DNA of 64,000 bases, taken from positions 682,001 through 746,000 of the forward strand of contig JAKZZE010000024.1 of the NCBI GenBank assembly GCA_024220505.1, written 5' to 3'. Source of the stretch: Rhizopus arrhizus (Eukaryota; Mucoromycota; Mucoromycetes; Mucorales; Rhizopodaceae). The position numbers and the translations under genes are program-made. The notes beneath the pieces were generated by a model, which had not been told where the DNA came from, searched no databases, and saw only the letters and a list, made by a program, of their open reading frames with translations. Shown here piece by piece: positions 48,040 through 58,699 of this stretch. The first letter of the stretch is position 1. Each line of letters opens with the position of its first letter.

Positions 48040-48990
48040 ATCCCTATAAACAAAAATAAATTACTAGATAGATGGAATAATAAATCTGACAAAGCTTTTA
48101 TTTGCCAAGAACAGTATCGTACTACTGATCTTTATAAAGAATATTTTTTCACGAATCAAGAAATCTATTACCATGTCGAAAAACAGTTACTAAAACTAAA
48201 GAGTGTAATTACGCCATACCAGCTTGGTATATTATGGACAAGCATGCCGATCATTTCAGAAAGCTTAGAGAAAAGAAAATCGACTGCAAAAAGGTTCATG
48301 GGAGGAATTTGTTTTTACTTTCAGAATATGCCTCAGGTAGGTATCGCCATCACTCCAAAACATGCAAAAATGGTTTATCTTCTTTTTTTTTTTTCATAGA
48401 TAGGCACAAGAGCAACTCTTTTAAATCACATATTCAGTCGTCACAAGGGAACTGGATCAACCTGGCCTACGTCCGAAAATCGCCTGGAAACGAAGATGGA
48501 GTAACAAGAGCAAGGCTCATCACATATATGGCCGAACGTTTGAGAAAGTACTGCCACTGCCGAAAGATATTCGTATCTGATGGCTCCAGCATCGATGCGC
48601 CCATTTTGGCCCTCGACATTAATGGTGGTCCAAAAGTCTTTGATGGTAACATACAAGGTGAATAAATCATATTTTAATAACATGATTATCTTTGTATTTA
48701 TTTATTTTTTCTTAATAGGAATGTTTTCCTATCTGGTGTTTAGCACCAAAAAACCCCGCTTATATGTGATCGACTATGCAAGTCTTTCAACTGATCACAA
48801 TGATATTCAGAGAGCATTTAAGTAAGCTTTAGAAAACAAGATAAATAGGAGGCAAACTACAGGTAGACTAATGCTCATAATTTTCAGGATATACAAGAAC
48901 ATTAAGGAATTAACTGTCGTACATCGATCTGATATCGAAATTCTTAGTCATCTCAATTTGAAAAATAACACAATAAAAAAGTTTGAATGA
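48040..48990 (+). CDS. Serine-recombinase-like domain protein, copy 2 (5' end unresolved)
   Basis: Exons 48040-48340 (open frame without a clear start), 48400-48657, 48719-48821, 48888-48990; the phases agree and give up to 254 residues. The core INLAYVRKSPGNEDGVTRAR aligns with GYARKSRTKESDETR of copy 1. KIFVSDGSSIDAPIL aligns with KVFVSFKTSSNDPIM, and RLYVIDYASLSTDHNDIQ with VCLVMLTFAGLTTNISDF. Two introns lie at the same protein positions as in copy 1: after the GNxQG site, and after the FLR/AFK helix. Ser of YVRKS is kept; the DRLxR arginines are not. The N-terminal 100 residues (QEQYRTTDLYKEYF, TPYQLGILWTSMPIISES) are extra relative to copy 1. Function unknown; a resolvase-derived, non-catalytic domain is the favoured reading. 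Confidence 0.55.
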
Positions 48991-50040
48991 CGAAAAGGGC
49001 CAGTGCATAGATACAAATAAATAAATATTGGAGAGATGGAATGAGAAGTTAGTAAGCGTAACGGAATTTGCTAAGCAAATAAATACAAACACAAACAGAC
49101 AATAAACATAGTAGTTTATTGAATAATGTAACGTACTATTTTCCACATGTAGCTAATCGTCTATATTAAAAATTGCTACCTATGCTACTACACATCGAGA
49201 TTACATCGATATGAGCATTTGTATAAGGGTTAGGTGCAAATTTCTGATAAAACGAGACAAAACGATCCTCCAAGTTATCACTTCTATCCTATGAGGTGGC
49301 TGGTCTATCCTAAGAGGGGGCGGTCTTTCTTATGAGATGGCAGTTCTTGTTGTGTAATGGTTAAGATAATTAAATAAATGTCAAAAAGAAAGATTAAGAT
49401 TAAGTTTGGGTTCTTTTTGAGACTAATCTTTTCTCAGCGTAAGTTGAAGTAAAAATTATTTAAATTGAAGTCAAGTATTTATATCTGATTGAGTGAGTGG
49501 CTTGATATCTTCTATTGTAAGCATTATTCTAATCTTAGGATACTTTGGCAAGTGCCATTTACAATTACGATTATGAAAACTTTTCAGTTATTCTTTTGTA
49601 TATCAGGCATAGATTATTTTTTTATTCTGGGAATTCCTAATCATAAATTGTAAAAGACGCTTGTGCTTAATAGTTGTCACTCCACAGCAAACCCTATACA
49701 AGGTCCACTCTTCATCAAAAGCTTATCTATCTTACCTTCTCTTGCTTGCTTAATCCGCTCAGACTAACAAGAAGTTTTGAAACATGGCTTCTGTGTCCAC
49801 TAAAACCACTTTCTTGACAATTTTCGAAATGAGTACTTTCCACATCAATTCTTCTCCTCCTTTCCCGTCATTCATGTATTGTTTTAGAATTTATTTCTTC
49901 TCGTACTTTGGATCAACAACTACAGATATTTTCCACTTTTTGTTTTCATAAAATTCTCTTTATTTCACTAAAACAAAGAAAATCATAAAACATATTGCTT
50001 CTTTTTGGCTTGTCCTGTAGTTTTACAAAGTTTGTTTAGT
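48991..50040. other. Intergenic, no confident gene
   Basis: AT-rich; contains the small tandem repeat at 49282-49343. The frame at 48910-49146 (minus) appears spurious. Confidence 0.55.
49282..49343 (+). repeat. Three imperfect 20-22 bp tandem units
   Basis: Units tctatcctatgaggtggctgg, tctatcctaagagggggcgg and tctttcttatgagatggcag stand side by side. They are markedly more GC-rich than the surroundings. Confidence 0.75.
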
Positions 50041-52149
50041 TTATCGAGCCGAACCTATCTTTGCGTCAATCAAATTCATTCGATACAGCTCATTCCCAAC
50101 ATCCTGTGAATTCATCTCCCTTAAATACACTGTAAGCTGTTGAAGGCTATTAGCAGCATAATGCATACGAACAGCCAACATCAGCTGTACAATAACAATG
50201 AAGATAACTGCTATGCTAGTCAAACTATGCAATTGAAAAAGGCAATTTATCCAGTTTTTTAGAGTAATTGAGTTGTCGTTTGGTATTAAGGAGAGCTTTT
50301 TTAACAGTTCCTTGTCTTTTATCAACTTTTCAGCTAGTTCATGGTTTGCTAATACGGATTCCAAGTGTTTATAATATCGTATTTGATCATCGGCTGCGTT
50401 TTTTTCAATGACGGCTGTTAAAAAGAAAAAGCATTAATAGGATATACTTTAAGTGCCTAAAAATATTCTTACAGCTAGTCAATCCAACGTTCTTGAACGA
50501 AACCTCAAAGGTGATAAAGATTCGTACTTTTTGTTTATCGATTCGTGTAATACAAATCCTAGATTCAATAAAGTACAGAGAGTCTATTGGTGTATTGGGT
50601 ACTGTTTTTTTAGAAATTGTACATGAATAATAAGGCAAATGATAGTACTCTCTTTTTTCATGGATAAAGATTTCTGTTAACTTTGTGTCTGTATGCAATT
50701 ACTTAGAAAACTTGATTAATTGAATGTCATGTTTTACTACACTTACGTTTTGATGAGATTTCTATTTTCCTCTTTGCAGTTATCTTTCTTAAATTATTCT
50801 TCCAGTTTTCTATTTCGACATCTTTAAATCCTGTTAGTTAAACTGGAGTTTGCGCTCTTTATACTTTACCTTCGAACTTTTCACATTGTTCCAAAAAGCA
50901 TTTTATAAAATTCTGTTCAAAGAACAACTTATCAAAGGCTTCGACTGTACCAGGGTATACTTTATCTAGTGCTACATGACTGAACTTTTTATTATTTTCG
51001 ATGGAAGGACACATAACAGTCTTGGTTGTTGAATATTTATTTACTACATTGCTTTCCAGATCAACATTTGACGAATCAGAGACTGTCTTTAGTCGGCTAT
51101 CGGGAACCGGCGGCATATCTACCGGATCACAATGATGTGAAACGGCGCTTTTTTCCAATGATACCTCTTCCACCGGAAAAAGGGAACATTCGCCTAGATC
51201 AGTAGCAGATTCGCTTGAATGCATGCTTGAATAAATACTTGAATAAGCTGACTCCTGTCTGTTATCTTCAAAAGATGATGACGGACATAGTTCTCCTTTA
51301 TGAAGCTTCCACAATGTTGTTATTTGATGATAAGCACGATCTCGAGAAAGAAAAGAAGCGAATATATGCTGTATGATACTAGTTAATAATTGTAATGTGT
51401 GTATTTTTTACTATCATACCCTAGAAGCATGTGTATCGATCATAATTCCATTAGGAAATAATTTAGCTGTCATCCTTTTTTCTACGGAGATTATCTCATT
51501 AAAGTTGATGATTAACTAGTATAATACTTTAGTATTTGCTTATACCAAGTATACTTTGTCTGTATTACGTTGGTAACCCAGCCAAATATATTTGATTTAA
51601 AGCATATATGGTGTTCAGAGATGTAAATATGTCCTTGTAGTAAAATTTCTTTTTGGACAGCGCATTTATAAACTAAAACAAGTATTTTACATTTACTGTA
51701 TTAACTACAATCTGCTTACCTTCTATAAGCCTATCTGTTTGAGGCACACTCCTGAAAAGTGCATGAAATGCATCATTTCTTTTTTCACTTGCTAATTGAA
51801 ATTCACAAATAGAGGCAATGCTTTCTGGATTATCTGTCATTGTTTTGATTTCAATAGTTGATGCAGAAGGCGCATCATTATCAGTACTCACAGACCAGCT
51901 TGATTCATTACTTTTGATACTTTTTATGCTCAACCTGTTTTCGTGATGTTTCTTTCTTGTAGCTCTGCCGCTAATACCAATTGGTTCCCTATCGTCAATT
52001 AATGTTATTGGATCTTGATAGCTGTTTGATTCATCTTGTGTGTGTTGAGTAGGAGTTTGGATGTCCCTTAGGTTCAATGGTTGTTTTAGGTCAGCATTTG
52101 ATTCTTTGTGAATATTTTTTGGATTGAATCTTTCAATTCTATCTGGCAT
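50041..52149 (-). CDS. GRAM-VASt membrane protein (Lam/GRAMD1-type sterol transfer)
   Basis: Seven exons on the minus strand with exact phases: 51720-52149, 51569-51672, 51420-51515, 50870-51368, 50747-50830, 50473-50688, 50041-50414; 600 residues. The GRAM domain (about 130-230) reads RNDAFHALFRSVPQTDRLIE, CAVQKEILLQGHIYISEHHI, then FNEIISVEKRMTAKLFPNG and FASFLSRDRAYHQITTLWK. A Ser/Pro-rich linker follows. The VASt region (about 360-480) starts with LFFEQNFIKCFLEQCEKFEG and FKDVEIENWK, and shows YYHLPYYSCTISKKTVPN. The C-terminus has one membrane helix (SLTSIAVIFIVIVQLMLAV, about 545-563) with a short tail. In the family such proteins sit in the ER at plasma-membrane contacts and move sterol between membranes. 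VASt here is divergent, so sterol binding is inferred. Confidence 0.88.
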
Positions 52150-52394
52150 GTCTTTGATGATAAATCTCTATCCTAAAATTATAAAAATAATTATTTTATG
52201 GATATTTAAAGTTATCCCTTTCAAATTTGTTGAGAAACGAAAAACAAAAGAAAAAAAATCCCCCAATAAAATCATTAGTTTTTTATTTGAATCTTTAATG
52301 TATGTCCTTCGCTAAGAAAAGCTTAAGTAAACTAAAATAATGCTGAATCATTTTAAACATAAAATTTCCTAAAATAGACAGCCGTTTTTTTTTA
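52150..52394. other. Short intergenic gap
   Basis: AT-rich leader region of the GRAM-VASt gene up to the end of the LINE 3' UTR. Confidence 0.5.
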
Positions 52395-53770
52395 TTTATA
52401 TTTTAGATGACCGAATTAAGTGCCTGGTGTCTTGTAGACATCATTTCATTGAAGCCATATCCCAAAGAAAAATAGAAGGAAGATAAAAGCCCTTTGGGAT
52501 CGAGTATAAAAATGTAAAGAAGAGAAGAAAGTAAGAAGGAACAAAATGGATAAACACTAGCGAAGATTATCATGTAAGTGGTTTGAAAGCTTTTATCCTA
52601 GTTGTTGAGGTTGGGATGGCAGTTTATTATGATGAGAAAGGCGAACGCGCTCATAAAAACTGTTGCATACAGCAGGTCACCAAAAAAATGAAGAGATAGT
52701 ATTCCGAAAGGAACACGATTTCAGAGCAGTAGGATATTCAAGAGGAAGAACAGGAGGATCATTAATAAGTTCTGGTATCTGTACGTATTGATGAACCCCA
52801 AGACAATAATCGGCATACTTTTTGGTAAGCTGTTGATTAGGGTGAGTAGGGAAAGCCTTTAGCTTACTAGGAAGCCAAACAAGGAACCATCGGATACATC
52901 GACTTTGTTCTACTCGAGACATCGGCAATCAGAGTATTAAACCAAGGAAAGTACTGGACGACGGAAGAAAAGAAGTTTGAAGCTTTTCTCTGCTCATCGT
53001 CTGATCGAAACATCTTGTAGAAATCTTAAGCGCATTTTCTTGAAGGCTTCTTGTCGATTGACTCAATAAATGACAATTAATGTTTCCAAAGAGCTATCTT
53101 GAAGAGTTTGTACCATTGTAATCGACTGTTTGACTATTTAAGAAACGAAAAGATATTATTGAGAAGTGTATCGTTAGATAAGTATTAGGAACAAAGAACG
53201 AAATGGACCTGTCAGACGTTAATATGTTCTTGCATACTTGGTAGTTTTGCCATATGTAGTACCAATTTGGTAGAAGAACGGAAAGAGTCAAAAAAATTCG
53301 GCGAATATATTTGCTCTTGGCATCTTCAAACTTTGTGACATGGAAGGATATAAAAATGCTAATGACAACACTATATATGAGTAGTGAATAACTAACCAAA
53401 GCTTTTGGTATTAACACCAGTAGCAAAAAGCTGGTTGAAGGCTGTTGCCTCTTTGTTAATAGAAGTGATAAAAGTAAGATACTAACATATTCGCTGGACC
53501 TGACGGGATACTAAAGTATGTGAAAATTGTGTGACGAGGAATGGTTCACCGTATTATTAATAATGAACTGAGAGATCAGCGGTGTTGTCAAGGATAGCAC
53601 ACTTGTTAGGATTACAGCAATAACCAAGAATAATATTATGTTCTTTACAATTTTGCAATAGATTGGCCATCTCATGTTTATCAGCTATGAGAGCAATTTT
53701 GCCAGTGTACAGTAACTAATTCATCAATGGGACTAGCTGAAACAGAGTAGGATCATCATCTAATCATTGT
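52395..53770 (-). pseudogene. Decayed LINE, RT C-terminal half with 3' UTR
   Basis: Reading the minus strand: LLYTGKIALIADKHEMANLL occupies the place of LLYADDVALI (the catalytic Asp pair is lost), followed by LGYCCNPNKCAIL. Next come SYSLLIYSVVISIFISFHVT and SKYIRRIFLTLS (post-catalytic thumb region), then SRCIRWFLVWLP, FPTHPNQQLTKKYADYCL, a frame change, and PAVCNSFYERVRLSHHNKLP. A CT-rich 3' UTR with 'cgatcccaaagggc' ends in an A-rich stretch near 52395. Several stops and frameshifts make it inactive. Confidence 0.8.
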
Positions 53771-54153
53771 GAATTTAGTTTTTCTGGCACTTGATTGGTA
53801 TAAACAAATACAAGAAAAGCAAAAGTAAGGATCCTTTAAGCAGATGACGGTCGCCATCTGAAAGATCTTCCGACTTTTTACAAATTAATAATACACCACA
53901 GTATTGAGTGAGACGACATGTTTCTTAAATAACTTAATAACATCAGAGAGGGCAAAATGGGAATCTGAAAAAAATATGAGGCTAGTAAGAAGACCAGATG
54001 GCGAGTAGAGTACAAGCAAGGAACTGGAAAGAGGAATTTTTTTTTACGTTTACTTTATAATTTTTTTCAGATTCTCGTCATTGATCGTCAGACCGACATA
54101 ATTAACTGCAACAACTATTATTTTTTCTTGGTTAGCGATATGCTTTAGCATAC

Positions 54154-55230
54154 TTAATCAATTGTCTGATCTTTAGTTATGTTCAATGATAATGTTAAGT
54201 TTGTTATTTTATCTTGGGTGTCCCCATCTGCTTCTGACTGAGACATTATGTAATTTCTTTTCTTCTTGTCTCTTTCTGTTATTGAAGCACTGGCATTTGA
54301 GAAAGGGCTGATAAAAATCATGTCTATTAATGATTTTCTTTTGGGTTTTAGAACCATTTGATTCAATAGGCAAATGCGCACTTGATCTTTTTTTTTTCTT
54401 TTTTTGACTTTCTGGCATATCCGATTATCTGATAACCCGCTCATTTTAATTCCTTGAGAGTGCACTGATATTTGGAATGGTCATAACAACGTCTTCTAAA
54501 GCTACATCTAAAATCACGTTAATATAGCCTAAAAAATACAAAATAGGTCTTACGAATAAATTCATTCTTAAGGACATACAGCAAGCGAGTTGTAATTTTT
54601 TGCCCAATTTCGTTCATTTTTCTTTTCCCTGTGGCCACCATTAAAAGATGTACTATTGTTCTTGGTTAAACTTTGAATTTGAAGCTTGTAAGACATTCAA
54701 AATATTTTCAGACTCAGTGCAGATGTTTTTCATGTCACAATTAGTGAAATGCTGAAAATTACCTTTGGTACATTAATCAATTCTGATACTGTCATCATAC
54801 TGATTTACTGTAGTTCTTCTATTTAAGCTGCGTGGAATCGCTTAAGAATTGATGTATTGTAATATAAATTATCTATTATCAGTTGTCAGTATGCATATCT
54901 TTAAGTCATAACTAGCTACAGACGGACACCTTACCAAGATTGAAAAGATTTATTAACTGTGAGATAATATCCATAATTGGTTTACAAAAAAAGAAAGACG
55001 TTCAAGATACGATTACCATCCACTTCATGAGGGACTTGCTTTCTTCAATTAATAGTGAAGGTCGTCTGCCAATATTATCAGGCTTTTGGATGCTCCATTT
55101 GTTGTAGTATCGATAGAAAGTAGCTTTAAAGAGAGTCAAGAGAGCAATAATTTAAACATACAATAAATCAGTCTCTAAAAGCACTCTCAAATCATTTTGA
55201 ATAGCTTGAGAAATAGAGTGAGTCATATTT
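54154..55230 (-). pseudogene. Unidentified coding fragments, possibly one broken gene
   Basis: Three minus-strand pieces. At 55.23-55.02 kb: MTHSISQAIQNDLRVLLETD, then FYRYYNKWSIQKPDNIGRRP and SLLIEESKSLMKWM with a GTAATC donor; the spacing and GRRPSLL resemble a helix-turn-helix of a transposase-like protein. Near 54.95 kb: LINLFNLGKV. At 54154-54465: a basic/polar end (KPKRKSLIDMIFISPFSNA). Phases between the first two pieces do not agree with consensus splice sites, so the gene is either broken or mis-modelled. Confidence 0.3.
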
Positions 55231-56279
55231 AATAGAAGTTTGGTTAAATATAAATAAAAAAAAGTGAAAATCATTTTGCGTTTATTAATAAAATAACTTA
55301 TTTATATACTTGTTTTTTTTTTAATAAATAAAAAGCCTTATACGTAATATATGAACTATAGCGATTTATTTAATATGCCAATAATAATCACAGTGAAGCT
55401 ACTTAGAGAGAACACTGGAACGAATTTTTTGACTCACTGTAACTATCAAATAAGAAAGAGGGTAGCGTTAATAGAAAAAAGGGAATTGAAGCATTTTCAG
55501 AATATCTATTCACCAAAGCATTATAATCGTCTCCCATTTTACTTTTTGGAGATTCTTTCAGAAAGAGTGATCTTCATACTTTTAAATCTGAAGCATAATA
55601 TTAATAAAAAGCAACTGATATTTCAGGATCGTTTTCATGGCAAATATTGATGGCCTTCATCTCACTTATTCCCTCCTTTTTTTTTCTAGCCTTTGTGTGC
55701 TTGCTTCATTATATTCCACACGATAAAACGTACACATTACTTGCTAGCAGGCGATGCTTAATTTGAAGTTGATTTATCAAATCACCATGGCTGAAGGTTT
55801 AATTAAGATTGATCTAAGGTTGTGTTGTGTGCTTAGTTATTGTTATCTTACATATGTCAAATGTTAGAAGATGACTGACAACATGAAATTTGAGATCCTT
55901 TTCTTCGCTAGCAAGAATAATTTAAAAAGGAACAGGAGCAATATGGTACTTTTGAAACTTTTTTTTCGGGAATTCCGTAAGAAAATAATAATAACTTTGG
56001 CAAAACAAAAACAAAGGATATGATTATTGCCATCCAGACTACTCTCTTATTTTTAATAACATTTAAATAATATTCTTTTATACTTCACTTTATGTCATGA
56101 TCTGCTCTCCCAGTATTTTGGTCCAATCGAACCTTGAATGAAAAACAAATCCTGCTCAAAAAATTAAAAATAAAATAGATAAATTTATGTGCTGCTGTTC
56201 ATTTATTACGCTGCTTCATATCCTTATATATTATGAAACCATTATATTGTTACAGAGAAGTATTACTGTTTCTTCCTTT

Positions 56280-56328
<49 letters not shown>

Positions 56329-56466
56329 AATCTGATTTGATACAATCACAATAAGTTGACTTTTTGTGTGTGTAACTTGAAAATTGTCATGCCATTCTTT
56401 TTTTAAAAGAAAAACGGCGTGCTTCAAAAAGCAGCAATCACCTTCTTTTTTAATTCTTTCCATACC
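55231..56466. other. Intergenic, promoter side of the hydroxylase gene
   Basis: AT-rich. The 99-codon frame at 55351-55650 (plus) is basic and unrecognised; it may be spurious. Confidence 0.45.
56282..56326 (+). repeat. poly(T) tract, ~45 nt
   Basis: Pure T run 141 bp upstream of the hydroxylase ATG, in a position similar to the poly(A) element before the 38800 gene. Confidence 0.9.
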
Positions 56467-57626
56467 ATGGATATGTCAAAAGTATTTACATTGAAGGAGA
56501 TTGAGGCACACAACTCTTTAAAATCATTATGGGTTATATTTAATGGTAGAGTTTATGATATAACAGAATTTGTGAAAGACCATCCAGGGGGTGATGACTT
56601 GCTCTTGCAATATGCTGGTCAGGACATTACAGAAGTCATGTACGATAAGGATTATCATGAACACTCAGAGGCATCTTATGAGATTTTACAGGACTACATG
56701 ATTGGTAAAATAGAAGAAAGCAATATGCAGTCGAGGCAATTCAAAGGACAACGTGCTAGTCTCCATCGCAAAAGAATTGGTTTGCTAGAGAAGGAAATTG
56801 AATACAAAACCTTTAAAAATCAAGATTTTTATCCTTCTTTGACAGACCCTCAAGTAGACGTAAAAACCCATCAATTCTTGGACCTAAATAAGCCCCTAGT
56901 ACCTCAAATGTTGACAAAGCAATTCACAAGAGCACATTACCTTGAACAGGTACATAAACCTCGGTATCTGAACCGTCCTGCAGATTTTTTTGGTCACCCA
57001 ATTTTGGAGCCATTCTCGAAAACTTATTGGTGGATTGTGCCTCTTGTATGGTTACCTTATGTTGCTTATAATTTAATGCGATCTATTGAGTCAAGTCAGG
57101 GCAATGCTTTGGTTACTGCCAAGTTATTTCTAGTGGGAATCTTTATTTGGACCTTTTTGGAGTATTTTTTACATCGCTTTTTATTTCATTATGATGATAG
57201 AATGCCGGAATCACAATACATGTTTTTATTGCACTTTGTCCTTCACGGATTTCATCATTATCTTCCCATGGATAGGTAAATGAATATATATCTGAAAGGC
57301 CTTTATACAAGTATTCATACTATTTATTTAGGTTAAGACTAGTTGTACCTCCCGCTCTCTTTGTTGTACTTGCTTATCCTTGGGTCACTTTAGCACATAC
57401 TATATTTCCTCCTTTTGTAGCATATGGAATTGTTGGAGGAGGTATTTTTGGCTATATTTGTTATGATATGACACATTACTACGTGCATCATGCTAAAGTC
57501 ATCCCGTTTCATTTCACTGAAATGAAAAAATACCACTTGGCACATCATTATAAAGACTTTGAAGCTGGTTATGGCATCACCTCCAAGCTTTGGGACTATG
57601 TATTCAATACAGTTTTAACTTACTAA
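56467..57626 (+). CDS. SCS7: Sphingolipid/fatty-acid 2-hydroxylase (Scs7/FA2H type)
   Basis: Two exons, 56467-57275 and 57332-57626, give 367 residues, close to the family norm of 370-385. Residues 1-80 are a cytochrome b5 domain with HPGG at 39-42 and the second haem ligand around H66 (YHEHSEASYEIL). The C-terminal half is an ER membrane fatty-acid hydroxylase domain. Histidine clusters that bind the di-iron centre are visible: FLHRFLFHY, HGFHHYLPMD, HYYVHHAKV and YHLAHHYKDF. Hydrophobic segments fall around WIVPLVWLPYVAYNL, LFLVGIFIWTFL and LVVPPALFVVLAYPW. The enzyme puts the 2-hydroxyl on the N-acyl chain of ceramide. The start was chosen at MDMSKVF, which begins the b5 domain, although the frame is open further upstream. 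Confidence 0.95.
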
Positions 57627-57858
57627 TTAATTCTAATCATATCTTGAACCATGCATGTTTTATAAAACCTTTACTGTTTATGACGCTTCTTATACATTGT
57701 GTCTAATTTAATAAAAGCATAAATTTTATATCAGAAACTTTTATCAAATATTTTCTTGCTTGTTGTAATGTATTGTTTTATACGTTTATTTAATCAAATT
57801 TGAAAAGCAGAATTTAGGATAGAAAGGTTCAGAGGATACGTAGGCTTACAAGCCACAT

Positions 57859-58635
57859 TTAACTATAATCACCAGGGACAACCTTTACACAGCCATCCTG
57901 AGAAATGCCGATGTTACAGTCAGCTTGGGAAGTACAGCAACGGATACAGAAAGTGCCACCATTAGGTTCAACTAAGTTGACAAAGTATTTGAGACCATTG
58001 CACGTATGTTGACCTTGATCTCTATTATCATATTGTCCACCCTCGTCGGTTGTAGACATATTGTAAGCTGCTGGGTTCATCGTACCTGTAACTTGAGTAT
58101 AACTTTCTGTACTGAGGTAATGAGAGGTTAAGATGAAGCCTTCAGGGAAGGGATAGCCTCCAAGTGTAGAGTTTGTACAAAACGGCTTTCCCTCATTTTC
58201 TGTGGTAGCAATATCAACCCCAGGAGCGTAGGGAAGAAAGGAACAAAATGCGGTATCAGAAAGTAATTGGATATCACTTGTATTGTAAATAGATGCATTA
58301 TTATCAATAGTGGTTGAATTAGCGTTGTCATTTGTAGAGGAATCAGAGTCATCGTCTGTAGTGGAATCAGAATCATCGTCTGTAGTGGAATCAGAATCAT
58401 CGTCTGTAGTGGAATCAGAGTCATCGTCTGTAGTGGAATCAGAGTCATCAGCTGCAGCTGTGTCCGAGCCATCAACAGTAGTATCGTCAACAGTACCATC
58501 AGCCGTACCATCAACAGTAGTGTCATCAACGGCACTTGTTATATCAGTATCGTCTCGTTTGTTATAAACAGGACTAGCGGTAATCACAGAGATGACAACC
58601 AAGACAGCAATAAGGAGACTAATATGAATTTTCAT
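57859..58635 (-). CDS. Secreted protein with Asp/Ser/Thr repeats and a Cys-rich domain
   Basis: Single exon, 258 residues. Residues 1-20 are a signal peptide (MKIHISLLIAVLVVISVITA). A dibasic site (YNKR, about residue 27) just after it suits Kex2 processing. Residues about 28-105 are low-complexity Asp/Thr/Ser, including five 8-residue DDDSDSTT units. The C-terminal ~135 residues are a conserved-looking domain with cysteines in FCSFLPYAPG, PFCTNSTLGG, HTCNGLKYFVNLVEPNGG, FCIRCC, DCNIGISQDGC. This pattern (FCxFLPxxPG ... GGQYDNRDQG ... FCIRCC) occurs in secreted proteins widespread in fungi; the role is unknown. The acidic spacer may be O-glycosylated or bind cations. It is convergent with the hydroxylase. 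Confidence 0.85.
   Translation of the reverse strand: MKIHISLLIAVLVVISVITASPVYNKRDDTDITSAVDDTTVDGTADGTVDDTTVDGSDTAAADDSDSTTDDDSDSTTDDDSDSTTDDDSDSTTDDDSDSSTNDNANSTTIDNNASIYNTSDIQLLSDTAFCSFLPYAPGVDIATTENEGKPFCTNSTLGGYPFPEGFILTSHYLSTESYTQVTGTMNPAAYNMSTTDEGGQYDNRDQGQHTCNGLKYFVNLVEPNGGTFCIRCCTSQADCNIGISQDGCVKVVPGDYS
58333..58452 (-). repeat. Five 24 bp coding minisatellite units
   Basis: Units of tgtagtggaatcagaatcat + cgtc, nearly identical, in frame, encoding DDDSDSTT. They make repeat-number variation between strains likely. Confidence 0.88.
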
Positions 58636-58677
58636 TTTTGTCAGGGTAATTAATAAAAAAAGATATTACTCTATCTG

Positions 58678-58685
58678 TATTTATA
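58678..58685 (-). promoter_or_regulatory. TATA box of the secreted repeat protein
   Basis: TATAAATA on the minus strand about 45 bp upstream of the ATG at 58635. Confidence 0.45.
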
Positions 58686-58699
58686 TGATTGCTTCAAAT

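Noticed and set aside
58128..58567. Leu/Thr-rich and Ser/Glu/Val-rich frames over the secreted protein repeat
   Set aside because: Other-frame translations of the 24 bp minisatellite.
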